From CAVUCH01 sp963763095 (GTDB lineage: Bacteria; Acidobacteriota; Vicinamibacteria; Vicinamibacterales; JAENWD01): 64,000 bases of DNA. The stretch is from NCBI GenBank assembly GCA_963763095.1, contig CAVXNR010000014.1:40088-104087 (forward strand), given 5' to 3'. The position numbers were made by a program, and so were the translations under genes. This document shows positions 35,589 through 45,400 of the stretch, in pieces. Below the pieces are notes generated by a model. That model was not told where the DNA came from. It saw only the letters and a program-made list of their open reading frames with translations, and ran no database searches. Positions within the stretch are counted from its first letter, which is position 1. Every line of letters starts with the position of its first letter.

Positions 35589-36755
35589 TCACCGCACCCC
35601 CAGCAGCACCTCGATCGTGAGCTGGTCCAGCAGCTCGTAAGGGAGCCGCTTGGCCGCGAGCACTGAGCGGTCGAACTCGAAGGCCAGCAGCTTCGCCATG
35701 TGGTCCTTGGCGTAGGCTCCCACGGTGAGGCTCTGCATGCTCGGCTCGTTGATCTCCGCAAGCAGGGCCTGGATCTCCGCGTCGGCGTTCCAGCGCGCGG
35801 CTCGCTCCTTCAGGATCAGGTACGTGCGCATGCACCCGCGCGCGAAGTCCTTCACGCCCTCGTAGTTCTCCGTCCGGTAGGCGTGCGCGTCGAAGTGTCG
35901 CGGCCCGTCATAGCCGACGTCCTCCAGGAACTTCACGAGGAAGAACGCGGTCTTCGGGTTCGCGGCGCCGAACCGGAAGTCCTGGTCGTAGCGGCCGGGG
36001 GCCTGGTCGTTCAGGTCGATGTGAAACAGCTTGCCAGCCTCCCAGGCCTGGGCGACGGCGTGCACGAAGTTGAGGCCCGCCATCTGCTCGTGCGCCACCT
36101 CGGGGTTGACGCCCACCATCTCCGGGTGCGCGAGCGTCGGGATGAGGCCGAGATAGTTCCCGGTGGTCGCCATGTAGATGTCGCCGCGCGGCTCGTTCGG
36201 CTTGGCCTCGAGCGCGAACCGGTACCCGTAGTTGCGGCTGTTCGAGTACTCGCAGAGGTAATCGATCGCATCGCGCAGCCGCTTCACGGCGACGTCCGCT
36301 CGACGGCATGCATCGGTCTCCGTTCCCTCGCGGCCGCCCCACAGCACGAAGATCTTCGCGCCGAGCTCCGCGCCGATGTCCATCGCGCGCATCGTCTTCT
36401 GCACCGCGTAGGCGCGCACGGCGGCGTCGTTCGCCGTGAAGGCGCCGTCTCGGAACGCCGCGTCGTAGAACAGCGAGACCGTCGCCATCGGCACGACGAT
36501 GCCGCTCTCGTCGCACGCTTTCTTGAACTCCTTCACGATGCGGTCGCGTTCGGCGGGCGAGGCGTCGATGGGCACGAGGTCGTTGTCGTGCAGGTTGACG
36601 CCCCAGGCGCCGACCTCGGCGATTAGCTTGACGGCGTCGACGGGCGGCAGGGAGGGACGGACCTCCGCGCCGAAAGGATCACGGCCGCGGTTGCTGACGG
36701 TCCACAGGCCGAAGGAGAACTTGTGCTCGGGACGAGGGATATAGATGTCAATCAT
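35589..36755 (-). CDS. xylA: Xylose isomerase, short (actinobacterial-like) type
   Basis: 388 residues from ATG 36755, chosen for the GAGGAG site five bases upstream and the match of FSFGLWTVSNRGRDPFG to the short class; the frame runs open far upstream only because of a repeat and a xylB frameshift. Active-site residues: His in WGVNLHDNDLVP, Glu in FALEAKPNEPRGD, Glu in VNPEVAHEQMAG and the metal Asp pair in FHIDLNDQ. It interconverts D-xylose and D-xylulose in the cytoplasm. xylB lies just upstream on the same strand. Confidence 0.94.
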   Translation of the reverse strand: MIDIYIPRPEHKFSFGLWTVSNRGRDPFGAEVRPSLPPVDAVKLIAEVGAWGVNLHDNDLVPIDASPAERDRIVKEFKKACDESGIVVPMATVSLFYDAAFRDGAFTANDAAVRAYAVQKTMRAMDIGAELGAKIFVLWGGREGTETDACRRADVAVKRLRDAIDYLCEYSNSRNYGYRFALEAKPNEPRGDIYMATTGNYLGLIPTLAHPEMVGVNPEVAHEQMAGLNFVHAVAQAWEAGKLFHIDLNDQAPGRYDQDFRFGAANPKTAFFLVKFLEDVGYDGPRHFDAHAYRTENYEGVKDFARGCMRTYLILKERAARWNADAEIQALLAEINEPSMQSLTVGAYAKDHMAKLLAFEFDRSVLAAKRLPYELLDQLTIEVLLGVR

Positions 36756-36783
36756 GATGCTCCTCAACTCTCTTACGCTCATC

Positions 36784-36890
36784 GGCTCCAGGCTACAGGC
36801 TCCAGGCTCCAGGCTCCAGGCTCCGGCTCCGGACTCCGGCTCCGGCAGCTCCAGGCTGTCCGCCGGAACTGAAGTTCCGGCTCCACACTC
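36784..36890. repeat. Heptanucleotide array AGGCTCC plus B-type hairpin, between xylB and xylA
   Basis: At 36784-36853 five GGCTCCA units are in exact register and the rest are degenerate. Directly beside it, 36855-36890 is GCCGGAAC-TGAA-GTTCCGGC with the usual GTGGAG flank; both arms differ from the common CCGGGAC by a compensating pair. Read on the minus strand, the array encodes repeats of SLEPGA in the run-through frame. Confidence 0.9.
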
Positions 36891-36928
36891 CTTGTGCATT
36901 CCGCCGGCCGCCCGCCGCCCGCCGCCCA

Positions 36929-38430
36929 TCAGTCCCGGCCGATGCTCCGGGTGGCCGGGTAGATGGCACGGAACGCCTCGGTACTGCTTCGCCATGATCG
37001 GCTGGGTCGCCGGGTCGGGCGCGATGCGCGTGGCGACACGGACGACGGCGTCGCAGGCAGCCTCGACGGTGCGCCACACGCCTCCGCCCACGCCGGCGAG
37101 CAGTGCGGCGCCGTAGGCGGCGCCTTCCTCGGCTTCGACGATCTCCACGGGGTAGCCGTACACGTCCGCCTGGATCTGCCGCCACAGCGCCGAGCGTGCG
37201 CCGCCGCCGCCGAGCCGCACGCCGGCGACCGGGACCTGCATGCCGGCGAAGATCGAGAAGGTGTCCTTCAGGCTGAACGTCACGCCTTCCAGAATCGCGC
37301 GGATCACGTGCGCGCGTGTGTGCGACGCGGCAAGCCCGATGAGGGCGGCGCGTGCGTGCGGGTCCAGGTGCGGCGTGCGCTCGCCCATCAGGTACGGCGC
37401 CCAGAGCACGCCGTCGCTCCCCGGCGGCACGCGTGCGGCCTCATCCGTCAGCCGTTCGTAGGGGTCGCGTCCATCATCCGGCACCCGTGGCGAACTGATC
37501 GCGGAACCATCGCAGCGACAAGCCCGCCCCCTGCGTCACGCCCATGATGTGCCAGCGTCCCGGCACCGCGTGACAGAAGGTGTGGACGCGGCCCTGGGGA
37601 TCGAGCGCCGGCCTGTCGGTGGCCGCAAACACTACACCCGACGTGCCGATGGTGGCGCTGACCGAGCCCGCGCGCACGATGCCCATGCCGACGGCGCCCG
37701 CGGCCTGATCGCCGCCGCCCGCCACCACGGGCGTGCCCTGACGGAGGCCGGTCGCCGCCGCGCCCTCGGTGGACACGGTGCCAGTCACCTCGGGAGACTC
37801 ATAGGCGCGCGGCAAGATCGCGGCGTCGAGCTCCATCGCATCGAGCATGTCGCCCGACCACCGGCGTCCGCCGACGTCGAACAGCAGCGTCCCCGACGCG
37901 TCGGCGACATCGGTCGCGCGATCGCCGGTCAGCCGGTAGCGCACGTAGTCCTTCGGCAGCAGCACCGCCGTGACCTGCGCCCACGCCTGCGGCTCGTGCT
38001 TGCGCACCCACAGCAGCTTGGGCAGCGTGAACCCGGTGAGCGCCGGGTTGTACGTCAGCTCGATCAGGCGGGCCGCGCCGACCGTCTCCGTGATCTCGCG
38101 GCATTCGGCCTCGGTCCGCTGATCGCACCAGATGAGTGCCGGGCGCAGGACTTCGCCCCGGTCATCGAGCAGCACGGAGCCGTGCATCTGGCCCGAGAAG
38201 CCGACGGCCGTGATCTCCTCGCCGCTGACCTGTGCCGCCGCGAGCGCCGCCCGCACGGCCCCGCAGGTGGCCTGCCACCAGTCGCGCGGGTCCTGTTCCG
38301 CCCACCCCGTCTGCGGTGATGCAAACGGCACGTGCTCATGCGTCGCAGAACCGATGATGCGCCCGCCCGGATCGATGACGATGGCGCGGGTGCCGGTGGT
38401 GCCGACGTCGATGCCGAGGAGCTTGGACAT
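36929..38430 (-). CDS. xylB: Xylulokinase (two +1 frameshifts)
   Basis: ATG 38430. FGGY motifs: LLGIDVGTTGTRAIVIDPGG, VGFSGQMHGSVLLDD, GYTxxKLLW-like TGFTLPKLLWVRKHEP, and VVAGGGDQAAGAVGMG. Breaks of +1 occur near 37480 (GATGATGG preceded by an extra G) and near 36978; after the second, QYRAFRAIYPATRSIGRD closes the protein at TGA 36929-36931, a standard xylulokinase end. Corrected length is about 499 residues. It phosphorylates D-xylulose. Without the second correction the frame runs into xylA, an artefact. Confidence 0.92.
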
Positions 38431-38437
38431 GGGCTCT

Positions 38438-38556
38438 CACAATGCACAATGCAGGATGCACAATGCAGAATGCACAATGCACAACCAGGAGTGCACAATC
38501 CGGAATGCACGATGCGGAATGCACAAGGCCGGATGATGCACGCACAATCCACGAAG
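38438..38556. repeat. Heptanucleotide array, unit CACAATG, 17 units
   Basis: The longest array: 17 units in unbroken 7-nt register, with perfect CACAATG and variants CAGAATG, CACGATG and CGGAATG. It lies between the xylG-like gene and xylB on the minus strand and reaches to within eight bases of the xylB start. Confidence 0.93.
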
Positions 38557-38595
38557 CAGACGCGATCACGCGGCATGAGAATACAGAAGATGGAT

Positions 38596-40167
38596 CTACG
38601 GCACGGCTGAGGCGGCAGCTGCGGTCATCACCGATTCCGGCGTGATCTCGTCGCGATGGAACGTGGCGGCCACGCGCCCGCCGCGCAGGACGAGGACCTG
38701 GTCCGAGAGGCCGATCAGCTCCGGCAGGTCGGACGACACGATCACGATCGCGAGCCCGGTCCTGGCGAGACGATCGATCTCCCCATAGATCTCCTCGCGC
38801 GCTCCCACGTCCACGCCCCGTGTCGGCTCGTCGAGCAGCAGCACGCGTGGTCCGGTCAGCAGCCATCGACCGAGCAGAACCTTCTGCTGGTTGCCGCCCG
38901 AGAGGTCCCCCGCACGGATGTCCGGCACGGGAGGCCTGATGCGAAGCTCACGGACGGTGCGCGCGGCCACGTCCCGTTCCCGGGCGGGCGAGGTGACGCG
39001 ACCTCTCGAGATCGCGCGAAGAGCGGCGAGCACCAGGTTCTCCGTGATCGACTGTGCAGGAAACAGGCCGAGCCGCGCTCGATCTTCTCCGAGGAGCGCG
39101 AGCCCGTGCGTCATCGCCTCCGCCGGACTGCGAATCGTGACCGGCGCGCCTGCTACCATGACCGTTCCCGAGCGCCGTCCGGGTGCCGCGCCGAAGAGCG
39201 TCATCAACAGCTCGGTACGCCCGGCGCCAATCAGGCCACCGATTCCCAGTACTTCTCCCGCACGAACGCTGAAGCTGACATCCTCGAGCAGCAGCCGGTG
39301 GGCGAGCGGCGTCGCCGGTGACGTCGGGCCCGAGGCAGGCCGCCGCGCATGCGGATCCTCCACCGTGAGATGCCTCACGTCCAGCACGACGGCGCCGGGA
39401 GCCGGACGAGGCGGCGGGAACAACGTATCCACCGTCCGCCCCACCATCCACGAGACCACACGTGCTTCGTCGAGTGACGCGGTGTCTGCGCTGCCCACGG
39501 TCCTGCCATCGCGCAGCACGGTGATGCGGTCGGCGATGCGGAACACCTCGCCGAGCCGGTGCGATACGTATGCGATGGCGATGCCGCGTGCGCGCAGGCG
39601 CTCGAGCGCCTCGAACAACGACTCGACCTCACCCGTCGTCAGCGCGGCGGTTGGCTCGTCGAGCACGAGCACCCGGGCGTCCCGTGCGAGCGCCTTCGCG
39701 ATCTCGACCAGCTGCTGGCGCCCGACGCCCAGCCGCTCGACCGGTGTGTCGAGGTCGACGGTCACGTGCAGTCCTTGCAGGGCACGCGCTGCACGGTCGC
39801 GCATGGTGCGGCGATCGACCGCGCCGAAACGGCGCGGCTCGTGTCCGAGCACGATGTTTTCGGCAACCGAGAGTGGTGCCACGAGCGAGAGCTCCTGGTA
39901 CACCACGGCAATGCCCGCCACTTCCGCATCGCGAACCGAGCGGAACCGGCGCACCTCGCCGTCGAGCAGCACCTCTCCGGTGTACGAGGGATGCGCGTGC
40001 ACGCCGCCGAGCACTCGCAGCAGCGTGGACTTGCCGGCGCCGTTCTCGCCAACCAGCGCGTGGATCTCGCCCGCGCGCAGATCGAAGTCCACCCGGTCGA
40101 GCGCGCGCATGCCGGGGAAGGTCTTGCCGATGCCGCGCATCTCGAGGAGCGGACGCGAGAGCGTCAC
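38596..40167 (-). CDS. Sugar ABC transporter ATPase, XylG/RbsA-like
   Basis: 523 residues from GTG 40167, whose GTGA overlaps the stop of the kinase gene; the frame is open 40 codons further upstream but that is inside the kinase gene. Two ABC modules: Walker A GENGAGKSTLLR, signature VGRQQLVEIAKAL and Walker B VLVLDEPTAAL; second half with the degenerate GAGRTELLMTLFG, signature LSGGNQQKVLLGRWL and VLLLDEPTRGVDVGA. This two-module form is the monosaccharide (CUT2) type. No permease or binding protein gene is nearby. The position before xylB and xylA suggests xylose uptake. Confidence 0.9.
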   Translation of the reverse strand: MTLSRPLLEMRGIGKTFPGMRALDRVDFDLRAGEIHALVGENGAGKSTLLRVLGGVHAHPSYTGEVLLDGEVRRFRSVRDAEVAGIAVVYQELSLVAPLSVAENIVLGHEPRRFGAVDRRTMRDRAARALQGLHVTVDLDTPVERLGVGRQQLVEIAKALARDARVLVLDEPTAALTTGEVESLFEALERLRARGIAIAYVSHRLGEVFRIADRITVLRDGRTVGSADTASLDEARVVSWMVGRTVDTLFPPPRPAPGAVVLDVRHLTVEDPHARRPASGPTSPATPLAHRLLLEDVSFSVRAGEVLGIGGLIGAGRTELLMTLFGAAPGRRSGTVMVAGAPVTIRSPAEAMTHGLALLGEDRARLGLFPAQSITENLVLAALRAISRGRVTSPARERDVAARTVRELRIRPPVPDIRAGDLSGGNQQKVLLGRWLLTGPRVLLLDEPTRGVDVGAREEIYGEIDRLARTGLAIVIVSSDLPELIGLSDQVLVLRGGRVAATFHRDEITPESVMTAAAASAVP

Positions 40168-42239
40168 TTGCTGCGCTTCTGGGCCGTCGCGTAATTCGGG
40201 GATGACGCAGGCACCTTGCTGTAGGCGGCCCGTGCCGCGCTGGTGTCCTTCAGACGCTTCTCGTACAGCTCGCCCGCACGCCACCACGCCTCATAGCGTG
40301 TCTGCGGAAAGCGCGTGCCGAGATCGCGGAAGGCTGCGGCCGCGAGGTCGTAGCGCCTGGCGTCCTCGTATGCCGCGCCGACTTGCCATAGCGCGGCCTG
40401 GGCTTCGGGCGCATCGCGGTAGCGTTCGATGAGCAGGCGGTTCGTCGCCAGCGCCGCGGACGCCGTCGTGCCGAGCACGGGATCCGGCGCTTTGATCTTC
40501 TCGCGGGTCTCGAGCGCCGCCTTCGCAGCGAGGGCGCGTGGCGCCCAGACGCTGAGACGGTGCCGCGACGGAATCTGCGACAGGAGGTCGCTGGCGGCCG
40601 CCACACGATCCGGGCGTTTCGAGCGCAGCGTCAGCTGGGCCAACCGGTACGACGCTTCGGCCTCAGCCTCGGTGCCCGGGTGTCGGCTGCGCACCTCGAC
40701 GTACGCCGCCATCGCGTCATCGGGACGCGACTGCTGCTCGCGTATGCGCGCGATCAACAGGTAGGCGGCAGGCGCGGCGGGAGTCGCCGCGTGCTCGGCG
40801 GTGATGGTAGCGAGGTCGGCAAGTGCCTGGTCGAACAGTCGGTTGTCGTACTTGGCCTCGGCTACCCTGAGCAAGGTGGCGGCGCGGCGGTTCGGGCGAA
40901 CGGCTCCCGCGCTCGCCCCCGCGCCAGCCGCCCGCGCGGTGCCGGTCGGTACGCGGTTCACAGGGTCGTTCGTCTGCACAGGGGATTGCTGTGCGGGCAC
41001 GATCGCCCGGCCTGTCGAATCTATCGTCCCCGAGCCGGCCGGCTCTGGCCCGGTCCGAGCGTCAGGTGAGGCCGCCGAGGCCTGCTGCCCCGATGCCGCT
41101 CCTCCGGCGGTGGCCGCCCTCGCATCAGGTGGACGAGCGGGCCGCTGCTGCGCGAACCAGCGAAACCCGGCCGCTGCCGCCACGACCGCCAGCACCAGCG
41201 TGGCGAGGGCCGCCACGACGCGCGTCGGTGACCTCCGGACCACCGGCGCGACAGCTGCAGCGACGGGTGCCGGCACGGCTGCGGGCGACTGAACGGGCGA
41301 GACCGGTTTCGCGGCAGCCCGCGGGACACGGCTGCCAGAGGCCGGAATGGACGCGCCACTGATCGGGACGGTTCGTCCTGAGGGCCGCCCGCGCACGGCC
41401 TCGAGGTCGGCGAGCATCTCCGCTGCCGATTGATACCGCTGTTCACGATCCTTCTGGAGCGCCGTGTTGACGATCCGCTCCATCCCGGGCGGAATGTCCG
41501 ACGCGATGAGGCCGACGGGCGGCGGCATCCGGTTCAGGATGCCATCGAATACCACGGCCGTGCTCGGGCCGGCGAACGCCTGCTGCCCCGTGATCATCTC
41601 GTAGAGCACGACACCGAACGAGAACAGATCGGTGCGCGGATCGAGCGCGTCGGCGCGTGCCTGCTCCGGCGACATGTACCCGATCGTGCCGAGCGCTTCG
41701 CCCCGCACGCTCAGCATCATGCGTGCAATCGTGGAGTTGCCGCCCGCGGCGTCAGTGCCCCCCGCGACGGCCGACAGCTTTGCGAGGCCGAAATCGAGCA
41801 CCTTCGCGCTGCCGCGTTTCGTAATGAAGATGTTGGCGGGCTTGATGTCGCGGTGCACGATGTTCTGGCTGTGCGCCGCGTCGAGCGCGTCTGCGATCTG
41901 CACCGCGCAGGACAGTACCTTCTCGAGCGGCATCGGCCGGCCGCCGATCGCCGCGTGCAGCGACTGGCCGTCGAGCAGCTCCATCGCGATGAAGCGCTGC
42001 CCGTCGACCTCGTCGATCGCGTAGATCGTGCAGATGTTCGGATGATTGAGGGCGGAGGCCGTCCGCGCCTCCCGCTCGAAGCGCGCCTCGGCGTCGCTGT
42101 CGCGCGTCCACTCGGGCGAGAGGAACTTGAGCGCGACGGCACGTCCGAGCTTCAGGTCCTGGGCGCGGTACACGACACCCATGCCGCCGGCCCCGAGCTG
42201 CTCGAGGATTTTGTAGTGCAGGATGGTGCTGCCGATCAC
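40164..42239 (-). CDS. Ser/Thr protein kinase with membrane helix and TPR C-terminus
   Basis: 691 residues. Hanks-type kinase at 1-280: GAGGMGVVYRAQD, VALKFL lysine, HRDIKPANIFITK, DFGLAKLS and GTIGYMSPEQA. Proline-rich linker, one membrane helix at about 345-367 (VVAALATLVLAVVAAAAGF), then an Ala/Pro-rich stretch and TPR-like repeats (RRAATLLRVAEAKYDNRLF, RYDLAAAAFRDLGTRFPQTR) at about 460-690, on the outer side if the kinase is cytoplasmic. The stop overlaps the ABC ATPase start, so a kinase and a transporter ATPase are coupled. The start is followed upstream by four A-type repeats. Confidence 0.92.
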   Translation of the reverse strand: MIGSTILHYKILEQLGAGGMGVVYRAQDLKLGRAVALKFLSPEWTRDSDAEARFEREARTASALNHPNICTIYAIDEVDGQRFIAMELLDGQSLHAAIGGRPMPLEKVLSCAVQIADALDAAHSQNIVHRDIKPANIFITKRGSAKVLDFGLAKLSAVAGGTDAAGGNSTIARMMLSVRGEALGTIGYMSPEQARADALDPRTDLFSFGVVLYEMITGQQAFAGPSTAVVFDGILNRMPPPVGLIASDIPPGMERIVNTALQKDREQRYQSAAEMLADLEAVRGRPSGRTVPISGASIPASGSRVPRAAAKPVSPVQSPAAVPAPVAAAVAPVVRRSPTRVVAALATLVLAVVAAAAGFRWFAQQRPARPPDARAATAGGAASGQQASAASPDARTGPEPAGSGTIDSTGRAIVPAQQSPVQTNDPVNRVPTGTARAAGAGASAGAVRPNRRAATLLRVAEAKYDNRLFDQALADLATITAEHAATPAAPAAYLLIARIREQQSRPDDAMAAYVEVRSRHPGTEAEAEASYRLAQLTLRSKRPDRVAAASDLLSQIPSRHRLSVWAPRALAAKAALETREKIKAPDPVLGTTASAALATNRLLIERYRDAPEAQAALWQVGAAYEDARRYDLAAAAFRDLGTRFPQTRYEAWWRAGELYEKRLKDTSAARAAYSKVPASSPNYATAQKRSK

Positions 42240-42261
42240 GGCAAAAATTCTACCCTAAGGA

Positions 42262-42410
42262 ATGTGGGGCAGGCCTTTAGCCTTGCAAACACGTGGGGCA
42301 GGGCTTTAGCCCTGCAAGCGAGTGACATGCTCTGTGTGACGTACGGTTTGCAGGGCTGAAGCCCTGCCCCACATTCACGCTTGCAGGGCTGAAGCCCTGC
42401 CCCACATTCA
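42262..42410. repeat. Four A-type hairpin repeats, two in each orientation
   Basis: Copies at about 42262-42286 (diverged: CAGGCCTTTAGCCTTG), 42292-42317 (CAGGGCTTTAGCCCTG), 42348-42375 and 42381-42410 (both inverted, GGGCTGAAGCCC with CCCCACATTCA). The pair of inverted orientations is a BIME-like arrangement. The last copy ends in the TCA that forms the stop codon of the CRTAC1-like gene. Confidence 0.92.
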
Positions 42411-45400
42411 GCTCGCGAGCGTCAGCGCTTCGTGAAATCGAAGCGGTAGGTCGGCCAGCCCTTCGGCGCCCACCTCGCGGGTGTTCCACTCCAGCAGGTA
42501 ATCGCGGTTCCGCTCGGGGTAGCGCTTCGTCGCGGGATAGGGATACGTGCGCATCTCACGGAACGGCAGCGGCGAGACCGTCTGGGCGTGCGCGGCGTAG
42601 AAGTCCATGTCCTTCACGTAGCCCTGGATGAAGAACAGGTAGTCGCGCGTCCAGCCGCGGCGGACCGCCGGCAGCGCGTCGGCGTCGAACTCGAGCGAGA
42701 CCTCGTCTCCCGCCCCGAAGATCGAGAAACGGTCATCGATCTCGCCCACGAGCGGGCGGACGTCGCCATAGCGGGTGTAGAAACCCCGATGCCGCGCGTA
42801 CGGACCGTATGGGCTCACCTCGTCGTGCACGTACGTGAGATCGGCCGCCGGCGATCCCGGACGCTCGCGCGGGAACCCGCGGTAGGCCAGTGACGCCTCG
42901 ACCAGCGGAGCCTCGTGCCTCACCGTGGGCACGGCGCCAGACGGTGTCGTGTCGATGAGCACCTGGTCCCAGTAGACCTTCAGGTTCGTCCAGATGCGGA
43001 TGCGCCGCGCGCCGGCCGGCAGCGTCCGCGTCAGATCCGCCGTCATCGTGCGCCGCAGCCCGGCGGGGAAGCCGATGTCGTCGCTCACCTTCTTCCACGT
43101 GCCATCCGGCAGCAGCGCCTCGAGGTAGGGCACGACGGCCGTGACGTCTGCCTGCCGCGCGGCGAAGACCGAGGTTGCCGTGAAGTAGTCGGTGAAGCCC
43201 GCCATGATGAGGCGCACGGGGCCATTCGCCGGCAGCGGCCCGAGGTCCAGCTCCAGCGCGTGCAATGCCGCGAAGCCTTTGAAGCCAGCTCGCTCGAAAC
43301 CCTCGACGTACCGCCCGTCCCGCGCGCGGAGCAGCGCGAGCACGTCCCGGCCCTTGTCATCCCACGCGCCCACGGGCAGACGTGCGCCACGGCTGACGAT
43401 TACCTCAGCGGGCGGCGGCGGCGCGATCGCAGCGAAGTACTCGTGGGGGTAGATGTCGGCATCCGGGGGGTGATCGATCGCGAACAGACGCACCTGATCG
43501 AGGTAGATCACCTCTTCCATCGGCTCGGCGAACTTGAGGGACAGCCGGCCGTTTTTCGGATGCAGCTGTGTGCCGGCAATCTTGATGTACTCGTCCGGAT
43601 CGGGCACGTTGCGCTCGCCTGGTGCCACCCAGTGCCCGACCACGCCTGGTCCGATGCCGTCCGTGATGAACTCGTACGCAGTGCCGTTCCACGTGAACAC
43701 GATCGGGCACGAGCTGCCGCGGCGATCGATCTGCTCGATGATCTGTGGCTTCGCGGCCGCGAGCTCGACTTCGTCCTGCACGACCCCGCTTGGCCACAGC
43801 AACCGGACCACGTCTGCCGTCGTTGCAGCGCCGAGCCCGGCGAGAACCTCGGGCGCACTCTGTCCCAGGAATCCTGAGGCCGCGACGGTCTCCCATTTCT
43901 GCCAGCTCGCGCCGGCCTGCACTTCCACCTTGGTGCCGATCCCGCTCCGGTTGTCGTTCAATCCCTTGAGCGCCAGCCGCAGCGCATGGTTCGCGTTCCC
44001 ACCCTCGTTGCGCAGGACGAGCGGGGCACCATCCGCGCTCGTCACGATCAGATCCGTATCGCCGTCTCCATCGAGGTCGCCAGTCAGCACGGCGCGCGCG
44101 GCCTTCAGCGTCAGCGCCCCCGCTCCGGTTGCCCCGCTCGCGTCTGTGAAGCGCCCGGCGTCGTTGCGCAGCACCACCAGGCCGGCCGCGCCGGGAGTGC
44201 CGCTGCCGGCCGCGACGAGGTCCACCCAGCCGTCGTTGTCGTAATCGATTGGCGCCAGGCCCCAGCCGCCGGCAATCTTCAGATCGGGAAGCGCGACCGG
44301 CTCGATGCGCTTGCCTTCCAGGTTGCGCCAGAGCGACAGTCCCGGCGCGCCCGCGTGGGTGAACGCCAGGTCCATCCACCCGTCCTTGTCGAAGTCGATC
44401 ACGACGGCGCCGATGGTCGGTGACGGAGGGGCGGCCGGCCAGTCGAGGGCCTTGAACGCACCTTCGCGCGGGTTGATCCAGACGAGCGGATGCACACCGC
44501 CAGTCACGACGAGGTCGATGGCGCGGTCGTTGTTGAAGTCGGTGCCCACGGCCGCCACAGTTCCTGCCGCGCCTGCCAGGCCGCGCTCCGCGGCCACTTC
44601 CGCAAACGTGCCGTTGCCGTTGTTGCGCCACATCTGCGGGCCCGGCGCGGCTGCCGCCGTTGCCGCACTGGTCGTACCCGTTCCGCGCCCGGTCTCGCTA
44701 CTCGCTGCGCCCAGGACCGCGGTGTCACCGCGGGGAACAATCAGGTCTGCGTCGTTGTCGTGGTCGTAGTCCACCCATGTCAGGCCCAGCGGCTGCGCGC
44801 CCGCGACGGCGGGCGATTCCGGCAAACCGCTCTTCGCCGTCACGTTGACGAAGCGTCCGGCACCTTCATTGTGGAAGAGCGCGAGACCGGCCACGGTGCT
44901 GATCGCGACATCGGGCTTTTCGTCGTTGTCGTAATCCGCCGCCGCACACCCGAGCGGCTGGGATGCGATCGTCAAGCCGCTCTGAGCCGCGCGCTGAAAC
45001 GTGCCGCCCGCCGCGCCGCGAAACAACATCGCGGCATCGTCCGGCTTGCCCGGTTCCGACCGCGGGTTCAGCGCGAGGTAGTCGGTCACGCCGTCGCCAT
45101 CAGCATCGAACAGGCATCCGCCCGTGCTGACGCCGTTCCCGCTTGCTGCTGCACCACCTGCGGCGGCGAATGCATCCGGTGCTTGCGCGACGAATTTGAC
45201 CGGCACGGCCGGCGGCGGCGCCCCGTCCTTTGGCACCAGCGCCTCGGCCAGCGAGAGGGGACCCTGATCACCGTAGCCCAGGCTCATCGCGCTGGCGATC
45301 TTCTCGGTCGTCAGGCGCTGGAACCGCTCGAGGTGTGCCTTCGCCTCCTCGGCGCGTCCGGCGCGTTGAAACGATCGTGCGATCCCGAACTCCGCCGATA

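Noticed and set aside
35589..37484. A single 631-residue frame joining xylulokinase and xylose isomerase
   Set aside because: It exists only because of a +1 shift near 36978 and read-through of a hairpin repeat and a heptad array. After correction xylB stops at 36929 and xylA has its own ATG with a GAGGAG site.
38438..38556. CRISPR array
   Set aside because: Units are 7 nt and contiguous, with no spacers; no cas genes are present.
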